This document shows, one piece after another, positions 23,234 through 33,250 of a stretch of 64,000 nucleotides of DNA. Origin of the DNA: Purpureocillium takamizusanense (Eukaryota; Ascomycota; Sordariomycetes; Hypocreales; Ophiocordycipitaceae); assembly GCF_022605165.1 (NCBI RefSeq), contig NC_063072.1:310001-374000 (forward strand), in the 5' to 3' direction. The notes under the pieces were generated by a model. That model was not told the DNA's origin, made no database searches, and worked only from the letters and a program-made list of their open reading frames with translations. The position numbers and the translations under genes are program-made. Within the stretch, counting starts at the first letter, position 1. Each line of letters begins with the position of its first letter.

Positions 23234-24838
23234 CTACTTCTCGTTGACCGTCACGCCAATGGGCAGAGCAACCACCTGCTCGTTCAGCTCGTAGCCACAC
23301 TTTGTCGCCGTCGCGGTACCATCGGCAGCCTCGGTCAGGCAATTGGCCGAGTTTCCATTGATCAGGTTGCCAGAGACGGCGTAGCTCCATCCGTCGGTGG
23401 AGCAGCCCGAGTGGCGCGAGAGGATCTTGCCCTCAGCATCCACGATGCACTCGTCAGGGCGGAGGATGCTGTTGATGTGGCCGTCACGGCGCACCTGCCA
23501 CGTCTGCCCATCGGAACCGTCGCACGCCTTGAAGCTAACCTTGCCAGACTTGTCGTCGGTGAGGCACTTCATGCTGAGGGTGTTGAAGATGAGACCGGTG
23601 GGAGTCACGGGGCTGACGGACTTGGCGATGCGGAAGACGGCAGTGCCGTGCGACGGGACGTTGCTGGCGGTGATGCCGCCGCTCTTGGCGTCAACCTTGG
23701 TCGTCTTGCCCGTCCACAGGTCCTTGACGGTGACGTCCTTGCCGCGGCGGAGGGCCTTGGTGGACAGGCCGGCGCGCTCCCACGACACCGTGAGGCTGCC
23801 GGCCGAGGCGCCCTTGTTGAGGATCGTGACGATGCGGTCGCCATTCTCGACATCCTTGGACAGCACGTCCCAGTTGCTGTCGCGGCTGACGAGGGTGGCC
23901 TGCTGGATGAGCTTGTCCTGGTTGATCGCGATAAGGTCCTTGTTGGACAGGTACTCGACCTCCTCCTTGGTGATGGCCGTGAGGTCGGTGCTGAGTAGGA
24001 GCGGCGCGCTGAAGCTGCACCACAGGGCGAAGTGGCTCTTCTTCTCGTCGAGCGTGTACGACGGGTGGTCGACGTTCAGGAAGTCGGGGTCGTTGAAGAA
24101 GCCGACCTTCTGGTACCGCGCGAGGCGGACGTGCTGATCGTAGTTGTACATCATGCTGGGCCACGACTTGCCCTTGGGGTAGGTCTGGATGTCGGCCGAG
24201 TGGCGCGCAAGGTGACCCATCTTCTGCGCCCATCCCATGATGGTGTACCAGTCGGTGAGGTTCTTTTGGCCCTCGAAGTAGGCGGGCGCCGAGTCGGAGA
24301 AGACCATGGCCTCCGGGTCCTCGGCGATGAGCTTCCCCCAGCGAGCGTAGACCTCGCGGTACACGGGCTCGCCACCGTCGGGCAGGTTGCAGCCGTCCAT
24401 CTTCAGGTACTCGAAGCCCCAGGCCTTGAAGTCCTTCCAGTCAATCTCCTCGTGGTCGAGAGCACCGGGGTAGCCACCGCACGAGAGGGTACCGGCGTCG
24501 GTGTAGATGCCCGGGATGAAACCCTTGGACTTCATGTACGAGGTAAGCCACGGCAGGCCCTTGGGAAACTTCTTGGTGTCCCAGACCATGGAGCCGTTGG
24601 CGGCACGCGCCATGGTCGACCAGGCATCGTCGAGGTTGAGGCGATTGTAGCCAACGTCGCGAAGACCAGTCTTGACGAGAGCCTCGGCGGCGTCGACGAA
24701 GATTCCCTCGGTGATGTTGGTCATGAAGCGGGCCCAGTTGTTGAAGCCCATGGGAGGGAGAGGCAGCAGAGGCTCGGAGCCGGCGGCGGCGGCACCGCCA
24801 ACCAGCCCGACGGCCGTAAGCGCAATCTGAGACTTCAT
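23234..24838 (-). CDS. secreted GH27 alpha-galactosidase with ricin-type lectin domain
   Basis: This intronless gene encodes 534 residues. Residues 1-19 look like a signal peptide. The catalytic barrel (about 25-310) has PPMGFNNWARF, LNLDDAW, the nucleophile motif YLKMDGC (Asp148) and the acid/base motif FNDPDF (Asp252), where many relatives have WNDPDM. A beta-sandwich domain spans about 320-405. The C-terminal 120 residues (about 412-534) have paired cysteines and QTWQ-type repeats of a ricin-B-like (beta-trefoil) lectin. They probably anchor the enzyme to galactose-containing polymers. The enzyme should release terminal alpha-galactose from oligosaccharides or galactomannan. Its stop codon is only 76 bp from that of the convergent MFS gene, so the 3' untranslated regions must overlap or be very short. 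Confidence 0.9.
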   Translation of the reverse strand: MKSQIALTAVGLVGGAAAAGSEPLLPLPPMGFNNWARFMTNITEGIFVDAAEALVKTGLRDVGYNRLNLDDAWSTMARAANGSMVWDTKKFPKGLPWLTSYMKSKGFIPGIYTDAGTLSCGGYPGALDHEEIDWKDFKAWGFEYLKMDGCNLPDGGEPVYREVYARWGKLIAEDPEAMVFSDSAPAYFEGQKNLTDWYTIMGWAQKMGHLARHSADIQTYPKGKSWPSMMYNYDQHVRLARYQKVGFFNDPDFLNVDHPSYTLDEKKSHFALWCSFSAPLLLSTDLTAITKEEVEYLSNKDLIAINQDKLIQQATLVSRDSNWDVLSKDVENGDRIVTILNKGASAGSLTVSWERAGLSTKALRRGKDVTVKDLWTGKTTKVDAKSGGITASNVPSHGTAVFRIAKSVSPVTPTGLIFNTLSMKCLTDDKSGKVSFKACDGSDGQTWQVRRDGHINSILRPDECIVDAEGKILSRHSGCSTDGWSYAVSGNLINGNSANCLTEAADGTATATKCGYELNEQVVALPIGVTVNEK

Positions 24839-25332
24839 CCTGTGTCGAGTCTGCGGCCCGTCGATGTCGGTGCGCTCCTGGGTGAATGGAGAGGGGAAGC
24901 GCGGTTAATTGACTTTTGTAGAACCGCCGTGCAGTGAGTGCCCTTGTCCTCCAAATTAGTTAGGTGTGTAGCAGACAAATTGGCGGCAATATGCAACAGT
25001 ATTTAAATCCCTGGGCCCTGACTGACAAGACCGGAGGCGGTCCGGCGCCGATCCCCGTCGACGTCGCATTCAGGAAAAGAAACTCATCCCGTCCTGCAGC
25101 GGCGCCTGCATGTAACAATTGACGATCGGCGGTCGTGATAGTCGAGAATCTGGGGTTTACACGAAGCACCAGACCAGACAAGAATGGCAGGACGGGGACA
25201 CGGACACGGACACCGCGGGTAACTGGGGCTGGAAGTAGCAGGGCGTTCATCCGTTGCGTCCGCTCGAGCCTACGACAAGATGAAGAATGCACCGCCGGGA
25301 TTCACAGGCAAGCCACACCGCACTCGACGCGG

Positions 25333-25374
25333 GCGGCACGACGCAGGCGGCACGACGCAGGCGGCACGACGCAG
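25333..25374. repeat. three tandem 14 bp repeats
   Basis: GCGGCACGACGCAG is repeated three times without a mismatch at 25333-25346, 25347-25360 and 25361-25374. It lies upstream of the GH27 gene and has no obvious coding role. Confidence 0.9.
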
Positions 25375-25587
25375 CTAAAGGGGCTGACGTCAATGCCGGC
25401 GGCCCGGGGGCGGAGCCGGTCGCCCCCCCTAAGCCCTACCCCAAACGGCAGCTGGGAGCTCCCATGCGGAGCCTCGGGCCTGCGAAAGCGGAGCAACTTG
25501 GCCCGTCGGCTCTCGTCCGGGGGGGCTCTCCTGTGCCGCCCGTATCGACCAAGATGGATCAACTTACTCAATCGATAGCACGGACTC

Positions 25588-25617
25588 TGCAACGTTGCAG
25601 GGTTCGTGCAACGTTGC
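25588..25617. promoter_or_regulatory. paired TGCAACGTTGC palindromes
   Basis: TGCAACGTTGCA (25588-25599) is a perfect 12 bp palindrome. A second copy lacking the last A lies at 25607-25617, so the centres are 18-19 bp apart. A related TGCAACGTTGT sits at about 26973-26983, just before the GH35 gene. They could be binding sites of a dimeric regulator. The regulator is unknown. Confidence 0.5.
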
Positions 25618-27061
25618 GGTCCGGGCGGCAGGAGAAGGGCAATGGCTCTGTGCGCTTGGTGGTGCTGGCGAGGGTTAGAAATGTGCTCTTGATATTAGAA
25701 TCACATGGTGTTGACGATGGCTTCCATCGCATAGCGAGAGAGTCTCCGCGCCCAGCCGTTGGTGCGCTTCGGTCCAGAGTCACCGACACGCTCACACCTA
25801 CGCCGGGCTTATACAGACACATGGTGTGCGATGCAATGCTATCTGCAATTCAGATTCGGAAAAATAGAACTGAGATATTGACCAGGCTGCTGCCAATTAT
25901 ACTCATGCGATGATGGACTCAATCTATCGAAGCTAGTGATATGGGCGTTCGCCGCGCGCTGAGTCCAGTGAGATTTCACGGGACATCGAGCGACGAGTCG
26001 GGCACTACAGACGCTCTTTGTGCCAAGTGCTTACAGATGGACTGTTCTGAAGTGGTAAACCAGCAAAGCTCGGCCATGACTGCACGACGGGAAGCGAAGC
26101 CCTCTTGATCCCAGCCCCTCGATAGACGCGCTTCTACAATGAAGCTGCCACGTTCGAACCGGCTCTATCTTCAGCGCGGTAAGCTTGTCTCTTAGGGTAC
26201 CAAATGTAACCCCAGCCCTCCCCTCATAGCCCCAAGCACTCGGCAGATCCTGCCGACGACAGCCGTCGGGACTTTGTGCTGATTCCATTGATCTCCTATC
26301 CCTGTCAGACACTGTCATCAGGCACAGTAACCGCCAACAGGCAAGCAGTGTTTCCAGCGTCCATTCCCCTTTGGCGAACTGCGTCTAGTCCATGTAACCG
26401 ACCATCTGACGATCGTCTTCGTGCGCCATCGTCCAGTCCCAATCTACACTCGATTAAACATTACCCATCCGAGGCAGAGGAAATGCTTCTTTGCCACACG
26501 GATTACTCCATCTTCAGGCCGGGGACTCGTACCCGGTCCGAGCTAGTGCAGATCGTCGGTTCAATACGGAAGCTCGCAGCACGTCGTTCGTCTTGCTCCC
26601 CGCCATCCCCGCCCCCCCTTGCGGGGGATCTCCACTCGACGCTGCCCAGCCCGTCCTCCTACTTACCCGTCTCCAGACATGTTCTGTAGAGTCCCCTCTT
26701 TTCGACGGCCCAGTCGCATCGAACGTCGCATCAACTTGCATCAAGACATGCGCTCCAATGGCCTGGACGCGTTTCTGCAGTCGCATCGCGACTCCTACCT
26801 CAGCATTCGCCCCCGTGTGATGCCTCCTCTCATGTCTGGATGAGCGCCATGCGTTGAAGCTTTCCGATGGAGCTACGAGCCGTGCGGGCAGGTAAGGTTA
26901 AAAAGGGCGTGACTGTCCCGTCCCCGACCTAGGAAGCCCACACCAGCAGACTGGTAAGCCCAACTTCAACACTGCAACGTTGTTGCTGGCGGCACCTTTG
27001 TTTACTCTGAGGTAAAGATATTGAATCTCTCATCTCGAGCTAAACCAACCCGGCTGCGAGC

Positions 27062-28972
27062 ATGCTGCTCAAGAGTGCCGCCGCAGGGTTGGCTACGCTT
27101 CTCGCGTTAGCCGCCCCTTTGGCGTCCGCCAACCCGACGCCCAAGGGCAACTTCAGCTACAATGACAAGGAATTCTTGCTCAATGGCCAGCCCTACCAGA
27201 TCATCGGCGGTCAGATGGACCCGCAGCGCATCCCCAAGAAGTACTGGCGGCACCGGCTGCAGATGGCGCGGGCCATGGGCCTCAACACCATCTTCAGCTA
27301 CATCTACTGGAACAACCTCGAGCCCGTCCCGGGCCAGTGGGACTTCCGCGACCGCAACGACATTGCGCAGTTCTTCCGCATCGCGCAAGAGGAGGGTCTC
27401 CATGCCGTTCTCCGTCCTGGGCCGTACATCTGCGGTGAGCGCGATTGGGGAGGTTTTCCGGCGTGGCTGAGCCAGATCCCGGGCATGAAGGTCAGGGAGA
27501 ACAACAAGCCGTTTCTGGATGCGTCCAAGAAGTACCTCGACCGCCTAGGCGCCGAGCTGCGCCGGCTGCAGGTCACTAACGGAGGTCCCATTCTCATGAC
27601 CCAGCTGGAGAACGAGTACGGCAGCTTCGACAAGGACAAGGCGTATCTGCAGTCTTTGGCGGACATTTTGCGGAGCAACTTTGACGTATTCCTCTACACA
27701 AACGACGGCGGCGGCAAGAGCTACCTGGATGGAGGCAGTCTTCACGGCGTCCTCGCCGAAGTCGACGGAGACGACTCCAAGGCGGCATTTGAAGCCCGCG
27801 ACAAGTACGTCACTGACAAGACGATGCTCGGTCCTCTTCTCAACGGCGAGAAATACATCACATGGATCGACGACTGGGCGGCCAACTCGACGCACCACAT
27901 CACGTCAGGCAACGCGGACGCCGTCGCCTCGGTCGTTGCGGACCTCGAATGGGTGCTGCAGAACAAGCACTCCTTCAGCATCTACATGTTCCACGGCGGC
28001 ACCAACTTTGGCTTCGAGAACGGCGGCATCTTCGTCAACGGTCGCCTCAATGCCGTCACGTCGAGCTACGACTACGGCGCGCCCCTCGATGAGAGCGGTC
28101 GCCCGACTGAAGTATACCACAAGCTGCGCGAGATGATCTCCAAGTACGTGCCCAAGGGTAGCATTCCTGCTCTACCGGCTACGCCCGACTTGACCGAGGT
28201 AAACGAATTCGCGCTGTTTCCTGCTGTCGCGCTCTTCGATACCCTGCCAAAGGAACCTAGCAAGAAGTCCGACCAGCCGGTGACTATGGAGTCGCTCGGT
28301 CAGTCGTACGGTTTCGTCTTGTACGACCACACCGCTACCGAGGATTCTTCGGGTATCTTGGTCGCTGGTGACGTGCCCCGCGATCGTATCATCGCATACG
28401 TCAACGGCAAGAAGGTCGGTGTCGTGGACAGGACGTACGTCACGCCCAAGGCGGTGCAGTTGACCCTCATGAAGGGCGACGTCCTTCGTTTGCTGGTCGA
28501 GAATCTCGGTCGCGTAGACTTCAGCCAGCCTCTGCGCGAGCAGGCCAAGGGCATCGTCGGAGACGTCAAGGTTGGAGACAAGGCCCTCAGCGGCTGGTCC
28601 GCATACTCCATTCCACTCTCCTCGCTGCCGAAGGATCTATCCGGCAAGGCTGCTGTGAAGGACACACCTGTTTTCTACACCGGTACTTTCAAGGTGAAAG
28701 ACAGCGCGAAGACCGACCTGTCGGGCGACACGTTTCTTGCGCTTCCCAAGGGTGTCAAGGGCCAGGTTTGGGTGAACGGTGTGAACCTCGGCCGCTACTG
28801 GACTGTGGGGCCGCAGCAGAGCCTTTACGTCCCCGGTGTGTATGTGCAGGCGCATGGAAGGGACAACCAGGTGGTTGTGCTGGAGCTGGAGCCGAGTGCG
28901 GATGTGAAGCTGACTGGCAAGGGCATCGCAACGAGGATCTGGGGCAATAACCCCGACCCCGATGCTCCATGA
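27062..28972 (+). CDS. secreted GH35 beta-galactosidase, short form
   Basis: This intronless gene encodes 636 residues. Residues 1-23 look like a signal peptide (hydrophobic core, ending ASA before NPTP). The GH35 barrel contains the family signature GGFPAWL after RPGPYICGE, the acid/base motif QLENEYGSF (Glu185) and a nucleophile region NGEKYITWIDDW (Glu263). The C-terminal third forms beta-sandwich domains ending in the typical VWVNGVNLGRYWTVGPQQSLY motif. Best-known fungal LacA-type enzymes are about 1000 residues, so this is the shorter architecture more like animal, plant or bacterial GH35. The enzyme should release terminal beta-galactose outside the cell. It is divergent from the GH27 gene and convergent with the second MFS gene. 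Confidence 0.9.
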   Translation: MLLKSAAAGLATLLALAAPLASANPTPKGNFSYNDKEFLLNGQPYQIIGGQMDPQRIPKKYWRHRLQMARAMGLNTIFSYIYWNNLEPVPGQWDFRDRNDIAQFFRIAQEEGLHAVLRPGPYICGERDWGGFPAWLSQIPGMKVRENNKPFLDASKKYLDRLGAELRRLQVTNGGPILMTQLENEYGSFDKDKAYLQSLADILRSNFDVFLYTNDGGGKSYLDGGSLHGVLAEVDGDDSKAAFEARDKYVTDKTMLGPLLNGEKYITWIDDWAANSTHHITSGNADAVASVVADLEWVLQNKHSFSIYMFHGGTNFGFENGGIFVNGRLNAVTSSYDYGAPLDESGRPTEVYHKLREMISKYVPKGSIPALPATPDLTEVNEFALFPAVALFDTLPKEPSKKSDQPVTMESLGQSYGFVLYDHTATEDSSGILVAGDVPRDRIIAYVNGKKVGVVDRTYVTPKAVQLTLMKGDVLRLLVENLGRVDFSQPLREQAKGIVGDVKVGDKALSGWSAYSIPLSSLPKDLSGKAAVKDTPVFYTGTFKVKDSAKTDLSGDTFLALPKGVKGQVWVNGVNLGRYWTVGPQQSLYVPGVYVQAHGRDNQVVVLELEPSADVKLTGKGIATRIWGNNPDPDAP

Positions 28973-29158
28973 GTATGATACGTGCAGACTCTCAGAGCTT
29001 GTTGTACTTGATCAGATAAGAGACAGATAAAAGCACGTTGAAACCAATCGCAGGTTCACGTTGTCGTATATGTCGGGTGCCCACACTCCAGCAGAGCCTG
29101 GACAAATTCATAAGTTCATTCGCTCGTAACGTCGCAGCTATGTACAACAATATCTTGT

Positions 29159-30822
29159 TTAGACCAAGTAGCGGAATCCCTTGCGCATTCGCAGCGACTC
29201 GTCATTGCTTTCGATGAAGTCGCCCTCGGCACGCTGTTCCGCCACATCGTGTATCTCGCTCTCGGCCAGCTTCTTATTCAGGTTCGCAAGCATCAGCTTG
29301 AAGAGGTAGCAGCCCACGATAGTGATGCCAAACATGGACAGCACAATACCGTAGCTCTTGCGGTAGCCATTTTCCTTGAGGTCCCAGACATAGGAGCCAG
29401 CGACGTTACCAAGCTGGCTGAAGGCGTTGATCATGGCGATGGCAACGGCGCGCTTGGCGGGAGGGCGCGGGAATGAGGAGCTGATCCACGAGTAAAAGAC
29501 GATGAAGCCCGCATACGAGCCAGCTTGGAGAAAGAGCGCGATATAGCGGGCGGCAACGTTGAGGGTAGCCATGCTGATGACGAAGCCGACGATGCCCATG
29601 AGGATGGGGCCGACGATGTGCCAGAACTGTGCAAGTCAGTGGTGAACTTGTGCATGGAGAGCGAGATGTGAGGTCGCTTACCTTTTCTTGCGTTCGGTCG
29701 GCGTGCCAGGAGATGATGACAGAGATGAGGCACGAGAAAACCCACGGCGGGGAGCTCATGAGCAGTGTCGGCACATATTCGAACCCCAGGGTTCCGGTCA
29801 AGGTAGGCTGGATGTCGCGTTAGCAGTGCGTTTAGCGCGCACAGGGGCTGCAAGACACTCACGAAGAAGGCGTTGAAGGACAGCCCAACGACGTAAGCCG
29901 TGAACGTGAACATCATGACGTAAATCTTGGGGTCGCGGACAGCCATCATGAGGCCGTCAAAAGCCCCCTGGTTCTCGGCATCCTTGTCAGCCTCGCCAAC
30001 ATCCTCGTACATGCGCAGCTGGGCGACCATTCTCTCCTCCTCGGTGAAACCACGCGCATTGTGCGGCAGGTCAGGCAAGATGAAGGCGGCGGAGATGGCC
30101 ACGGTCATGGTGACAGCACCCTCAATCCAGAACAGCCAGCGCCAGGCAGCGTGGCCCAGCGTGCCCTGCATGTTGGACAAGACACCGGCTCCGACGAGCG
30201 CCGAGAAGGCGTTGGAAATGAGATTGCCGCAGAACAGAATGGCGTTGCGGGTGGTGAGCTCGCGACGCGTATACCACTTGGACAGGATGAGCAGGGCGCC
30301 GGGCAAAAAGGCGGCCTCGATGAAGCCGAGCAGGAAGCGGATGGTGACCATGTGGGCAAAGGTCTTGGCATTGCCCGACAGCGTCGAGATGAGGCCCCAG
30401 AGCAGCATGGCCAGGGCGATGTATAGCGACGGGCGCTGGATACGGTTGACGAACATGTTGGACGGGACCTGCATGAGAATGTATCCGACGTATAAGATGC
30501 TCAGACACGTCGCGTACTGCGTGTCGTCGAGCTGCAGGTCCGTCTGCAGGCCCTTGAGGCGCGCCGAGGCGATGTTGTTGCGGTCGAGGTAGTTCATGAT
30601 GTAGATGAGGACGAAGAGGCTGCACCGCGTGTCGAGCTTGCGCTTGAGGCTCTTCTCGACGGCCGCCCTCCGCGCAGGATCCATGGCTGGGAACGGGGAG
30701 CCGCCCTCGCCGCCGCTCGCGGGTGCGGCAGCGTCCTGGACGTGCTCGAGGTTCTCGACATTTTGTTTCTCGGCGTCGAAACCGTGGGCGGCCTGCGCCT
30801 GGGTGATTTCGTCGCCGGCCAT
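29159..30822 (-). CDS. MFS transporter, ACS (Dal5/TNA1-like) family
   Basis: There are three exons on the minus strand: 30822-29863, 29807-29682 and 29626-29159. Both introns are 55 nt and in phase 0. The product is 517 residues with a TAA stop. I start at the ATG of MAGDEI rather than at the far upstream in-frame codon, because the upstream residues are unlike any transporter N-terminus. The first helix carries the family signature YIMNYLDRNNIASAR. Later landmarks are YILMQVPSNMF, RFLLGFIEAAFLPG and YTRRELTTRNAI, and about 12 helices are present. Removing intron 1 gives SFNAFFPTLTGTLGF, as in relatives, whereas reading through meets nonsense. The substrate is unknown. Its closeness to the GH35 gene (186 bp between stop codons) suggests, but does not show, a link to galactoside use. 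Confidence 0.87.
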
Positions 30823-33250
30823 TGCTAACGGTGGTGAACGTTGGTATGAGGCGCGACGAGCCTTCAATGTTGTGTGAGTGTGTGAGACGGACAGCGCAGG
30901 GCGAGAGGATAATAAACGTGAAGAAGCGACACCGTGGGAGGCAGCGGTCGTCGTTCCACAAGCAGCCAGCAGACCTCGAAACGGTACACTTAGTGACAGA
31001 GACGGATTTTCGGTCGGGAAACACCTTAAATATGTAAGACTTCTCGTTCTAGTGCTCTCGAGCCACAAGTGCAACTGCTACTGCAACCTTGGACTGGAGT
31101 CGGGTTCCAGCAAGGTCACATTCCCCGTGCCCCCAGCTCAACCCGCCCGCATTCCCACACTCCGCACAACTCACCCCATCTTCCAGAAACAAGGTCCCCC
31201 ACATCTCCAGCTTTTCTGTTAGAGTCCAGTCCTTTCCCTGTGCCCCCGTGGCGTGGTTTGGTTTCTTCACCAGCGAACAAGGGGGAGGGGGCTGGGCTGG
31301 GGCTCCATCCTGGGGGCACTGGAACAGCCCACCCCGCGGAGAACACAGACTTGACACCAGCCAGACTGGATGGATGCCAGCATGACGAGGGGTGGGAGTC
31401 TGAACCGTACGTTCGCCGAAGGAGGAACAAAAAGGGTGGTGTCGTCAGAGGCCCGCACGACGACTGGGGGTGTGGTGCCTGCACCGCGGAATGCCACCGA
31501 GCGGGATGGCAGGCGACCTTGACATTGGCAGTCTGAACGTTCGTTTGTGTTGTTGAGGCTCCGCAACTAGTGATCTGGTGTGACAGGGGGGCCCATGGAC
31601 GGGATGGTGGAGGGACCCAGCTGGGCAGTGGAGGCTCCTCAGTGCAGATTCCAGCAGAGCACCGGATGAGCAGAGATTTCTGGCTGAAGCAACGCCGTTT
31701 GCCCTCGCGCGCTCGCTTTCCCCTGCTATACCCAAGGGTCGCGTTTTATCGTTCATTGAACCGGTGGACTACGTTTCACAAGCTAGCCTGCTACATTCGA
31801 AATACTATCGTGACCATTGATGACGGCAAGACCCAACTATGCACTCGAGCTCCGAGCCGAAAAGGTCCGCGGCACTGCGGCTCGCAGCAGATCTACAGGG
31901 GCGCCAGAGTGCCGGCACGCCTCCCCGTTGCGCCATTATCCCGCCATGCCATGAAGGTGTGGCTCACTAGTTAGCTAACGTCTGGTTAGTACGCAGGCAG
32001 ATGGCGGCGTGGGGGCGCAAGATGCAGGTGAGATGCCGCCCGGCTATTGATTTTGCCCTTTCCTAGCCTCAACGTCAGGGAGGGCAAGAAGAAAAGCTGC
32101 GCTCTCTTCAGCGTGCACTCCTCGGAGAACCTCGCACAGTCGAGGCCAGGAGAGCATGGCGATTGAGCATCATGTGCCTGGCTCTGGCGTTTTGTAGTGT
32201 AATAGCATCAACTCGTCTGCGTACCTAGCCCCATGAATTATTTATTGTAACGAGCCTTGGTTCTCCCATGTCCAAGGTGGAACGATTCATGCACCACGCG
32301 CTTCCATGGTTCACCGACCGCTAGCAGCCTCGCCGTCTCTCCAAGGGGACCCAGTGGCTCCACACAATAGCCGCCACCTCGGTCGTACCGCGGCCACTAC
32401 GCACGAACGAACGTATTTCATACCCCGTCGGCTAATGAACTGACGGGGTGGGTTAGACTCTATTGCGGGAGGGCTCCCCGGGTGCTGTTGTTGGGGTGGT
32501 GGAAGAGCGGATAAAAGGACGAGGTTGCAGCTTTCGCCAACGAATGCGGGAGACACCACGGATGATAGCGCGTCGTGCGGGGGGTGGCGATTTTTCCTTT
32601 GTTTTCACCAAGGAACAGCTGGAGACGTGGGGATCCGAGAGGAGGTTGTGACCTGAAAGCCAGCAATATGATAGCAAGACCGTGACAGCAAATAGAAGAC
32701 CGCGGGAATACTATTTGAGTGATGTGCCTCGAGTCCTTCCGGACACCTGGGCGTTGCTTCTCTCCGCCAAAAAGCCGCAGCCATATATTTCGCATATATT
32801 TCGCATCGCGAAATTTATTGTCCCAGCTACCTACATATACAGCATTGCGACCTGGCCGACCGATCATTATGCGACACGAACGGTGATGAAGCGCGCGATT
32901 CGGTTGTTTTCACGCGTAGCGAATTATGCGCGCAGCCAGAGGCTTCCCTCCCAGGGCCGACACGCCAACGCGATGCCAAGGTCCCAGTGCATAAAATCGT
33001 GCAGGTCACATGCCTGGGTGTACTCTTGGCCTGACCGTTAGGGTGTTCACCACAGGTAGTCATCGCTCGTGTGCAACATCGCGAAACGTTGGTGGCAAGG
33101 ACCAAAGGTTCGTCGCACAAACTTCCATCTCGAGCCATCGACTTAGCAAGTGCAGAGGATTCACACGCATAGTATTGGTAGCAACTCTATTTCCGGCCGT
33201 GGGGACGGCGGTATAGCACACCCAATCGTCGCATTTCGTAGCATAGCAAT
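30823..33250. other. intergenic DNA of normal composition, no gene recognised
   Basis: The first 250 bp are the leader and promoter of the MFS gene, with a TTAAATA-like element near 31026-31032. The remaining 2.1 kb has several open frames on both strands. They are proline- and arginine-rich shadows without domain features. No RNA gene was seen. Composition drops sharply to AT-rich at about 33250. Confidence 0.5.

Larger units (their letters stand above)
24839..27061. promoter_or_regulatory. long divergent intergenic region, alpha- and beta-galactosidase genes
   Basis: The two galactosidase genes point away from each other across 2.2 kb. An AT-rich ATTTAAATA element near 24999-25008 is a candidate TATA box for the GH27 gene. 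An inverted repeat CCGGA-N5-TCCGG lies at 25031-25045. Three perfect 14 bp repeats lie at 25333-25374 and two TGCAACGTTGC palindromes at 25588-25617. The reading frames here are low-complexity or lack any family likeness, and I do not call a gene. Confidence 0.5.

Noticed and set aside
23084..23998. 304-residue plus-strand frame across the end of the MFS gene and opposite the GH27 gene
   Set aside because: Antisense to a well-supported alpha-galactosidase, with a low-complexity, valine- and arginine-rich translation.
25287..25913. 208-residue frame between the galactosidase genes
   Set aside because: Driven by the 14 bp tandem repeats and proline/arginine bias; no family features.
26490..26570. 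GGTTCAATACGG segment considered as a tRNA T-arm
   Set aside because: No matching acceptor stem, D-arm or anticodon arm can be folded around it.
29431..31074. Reading the second MFS gene as one 547-residue frame
   Set aside because: The N-terminal 84 residues and the C-terminal part after SFNAFF are read-through of leader and intron; the spliced model restores family sequence.
31069..31536. 155-residue proline-rich frame
   Set aside because: Overlaps equally long frames on both strands in low-complexity promoter DNA.
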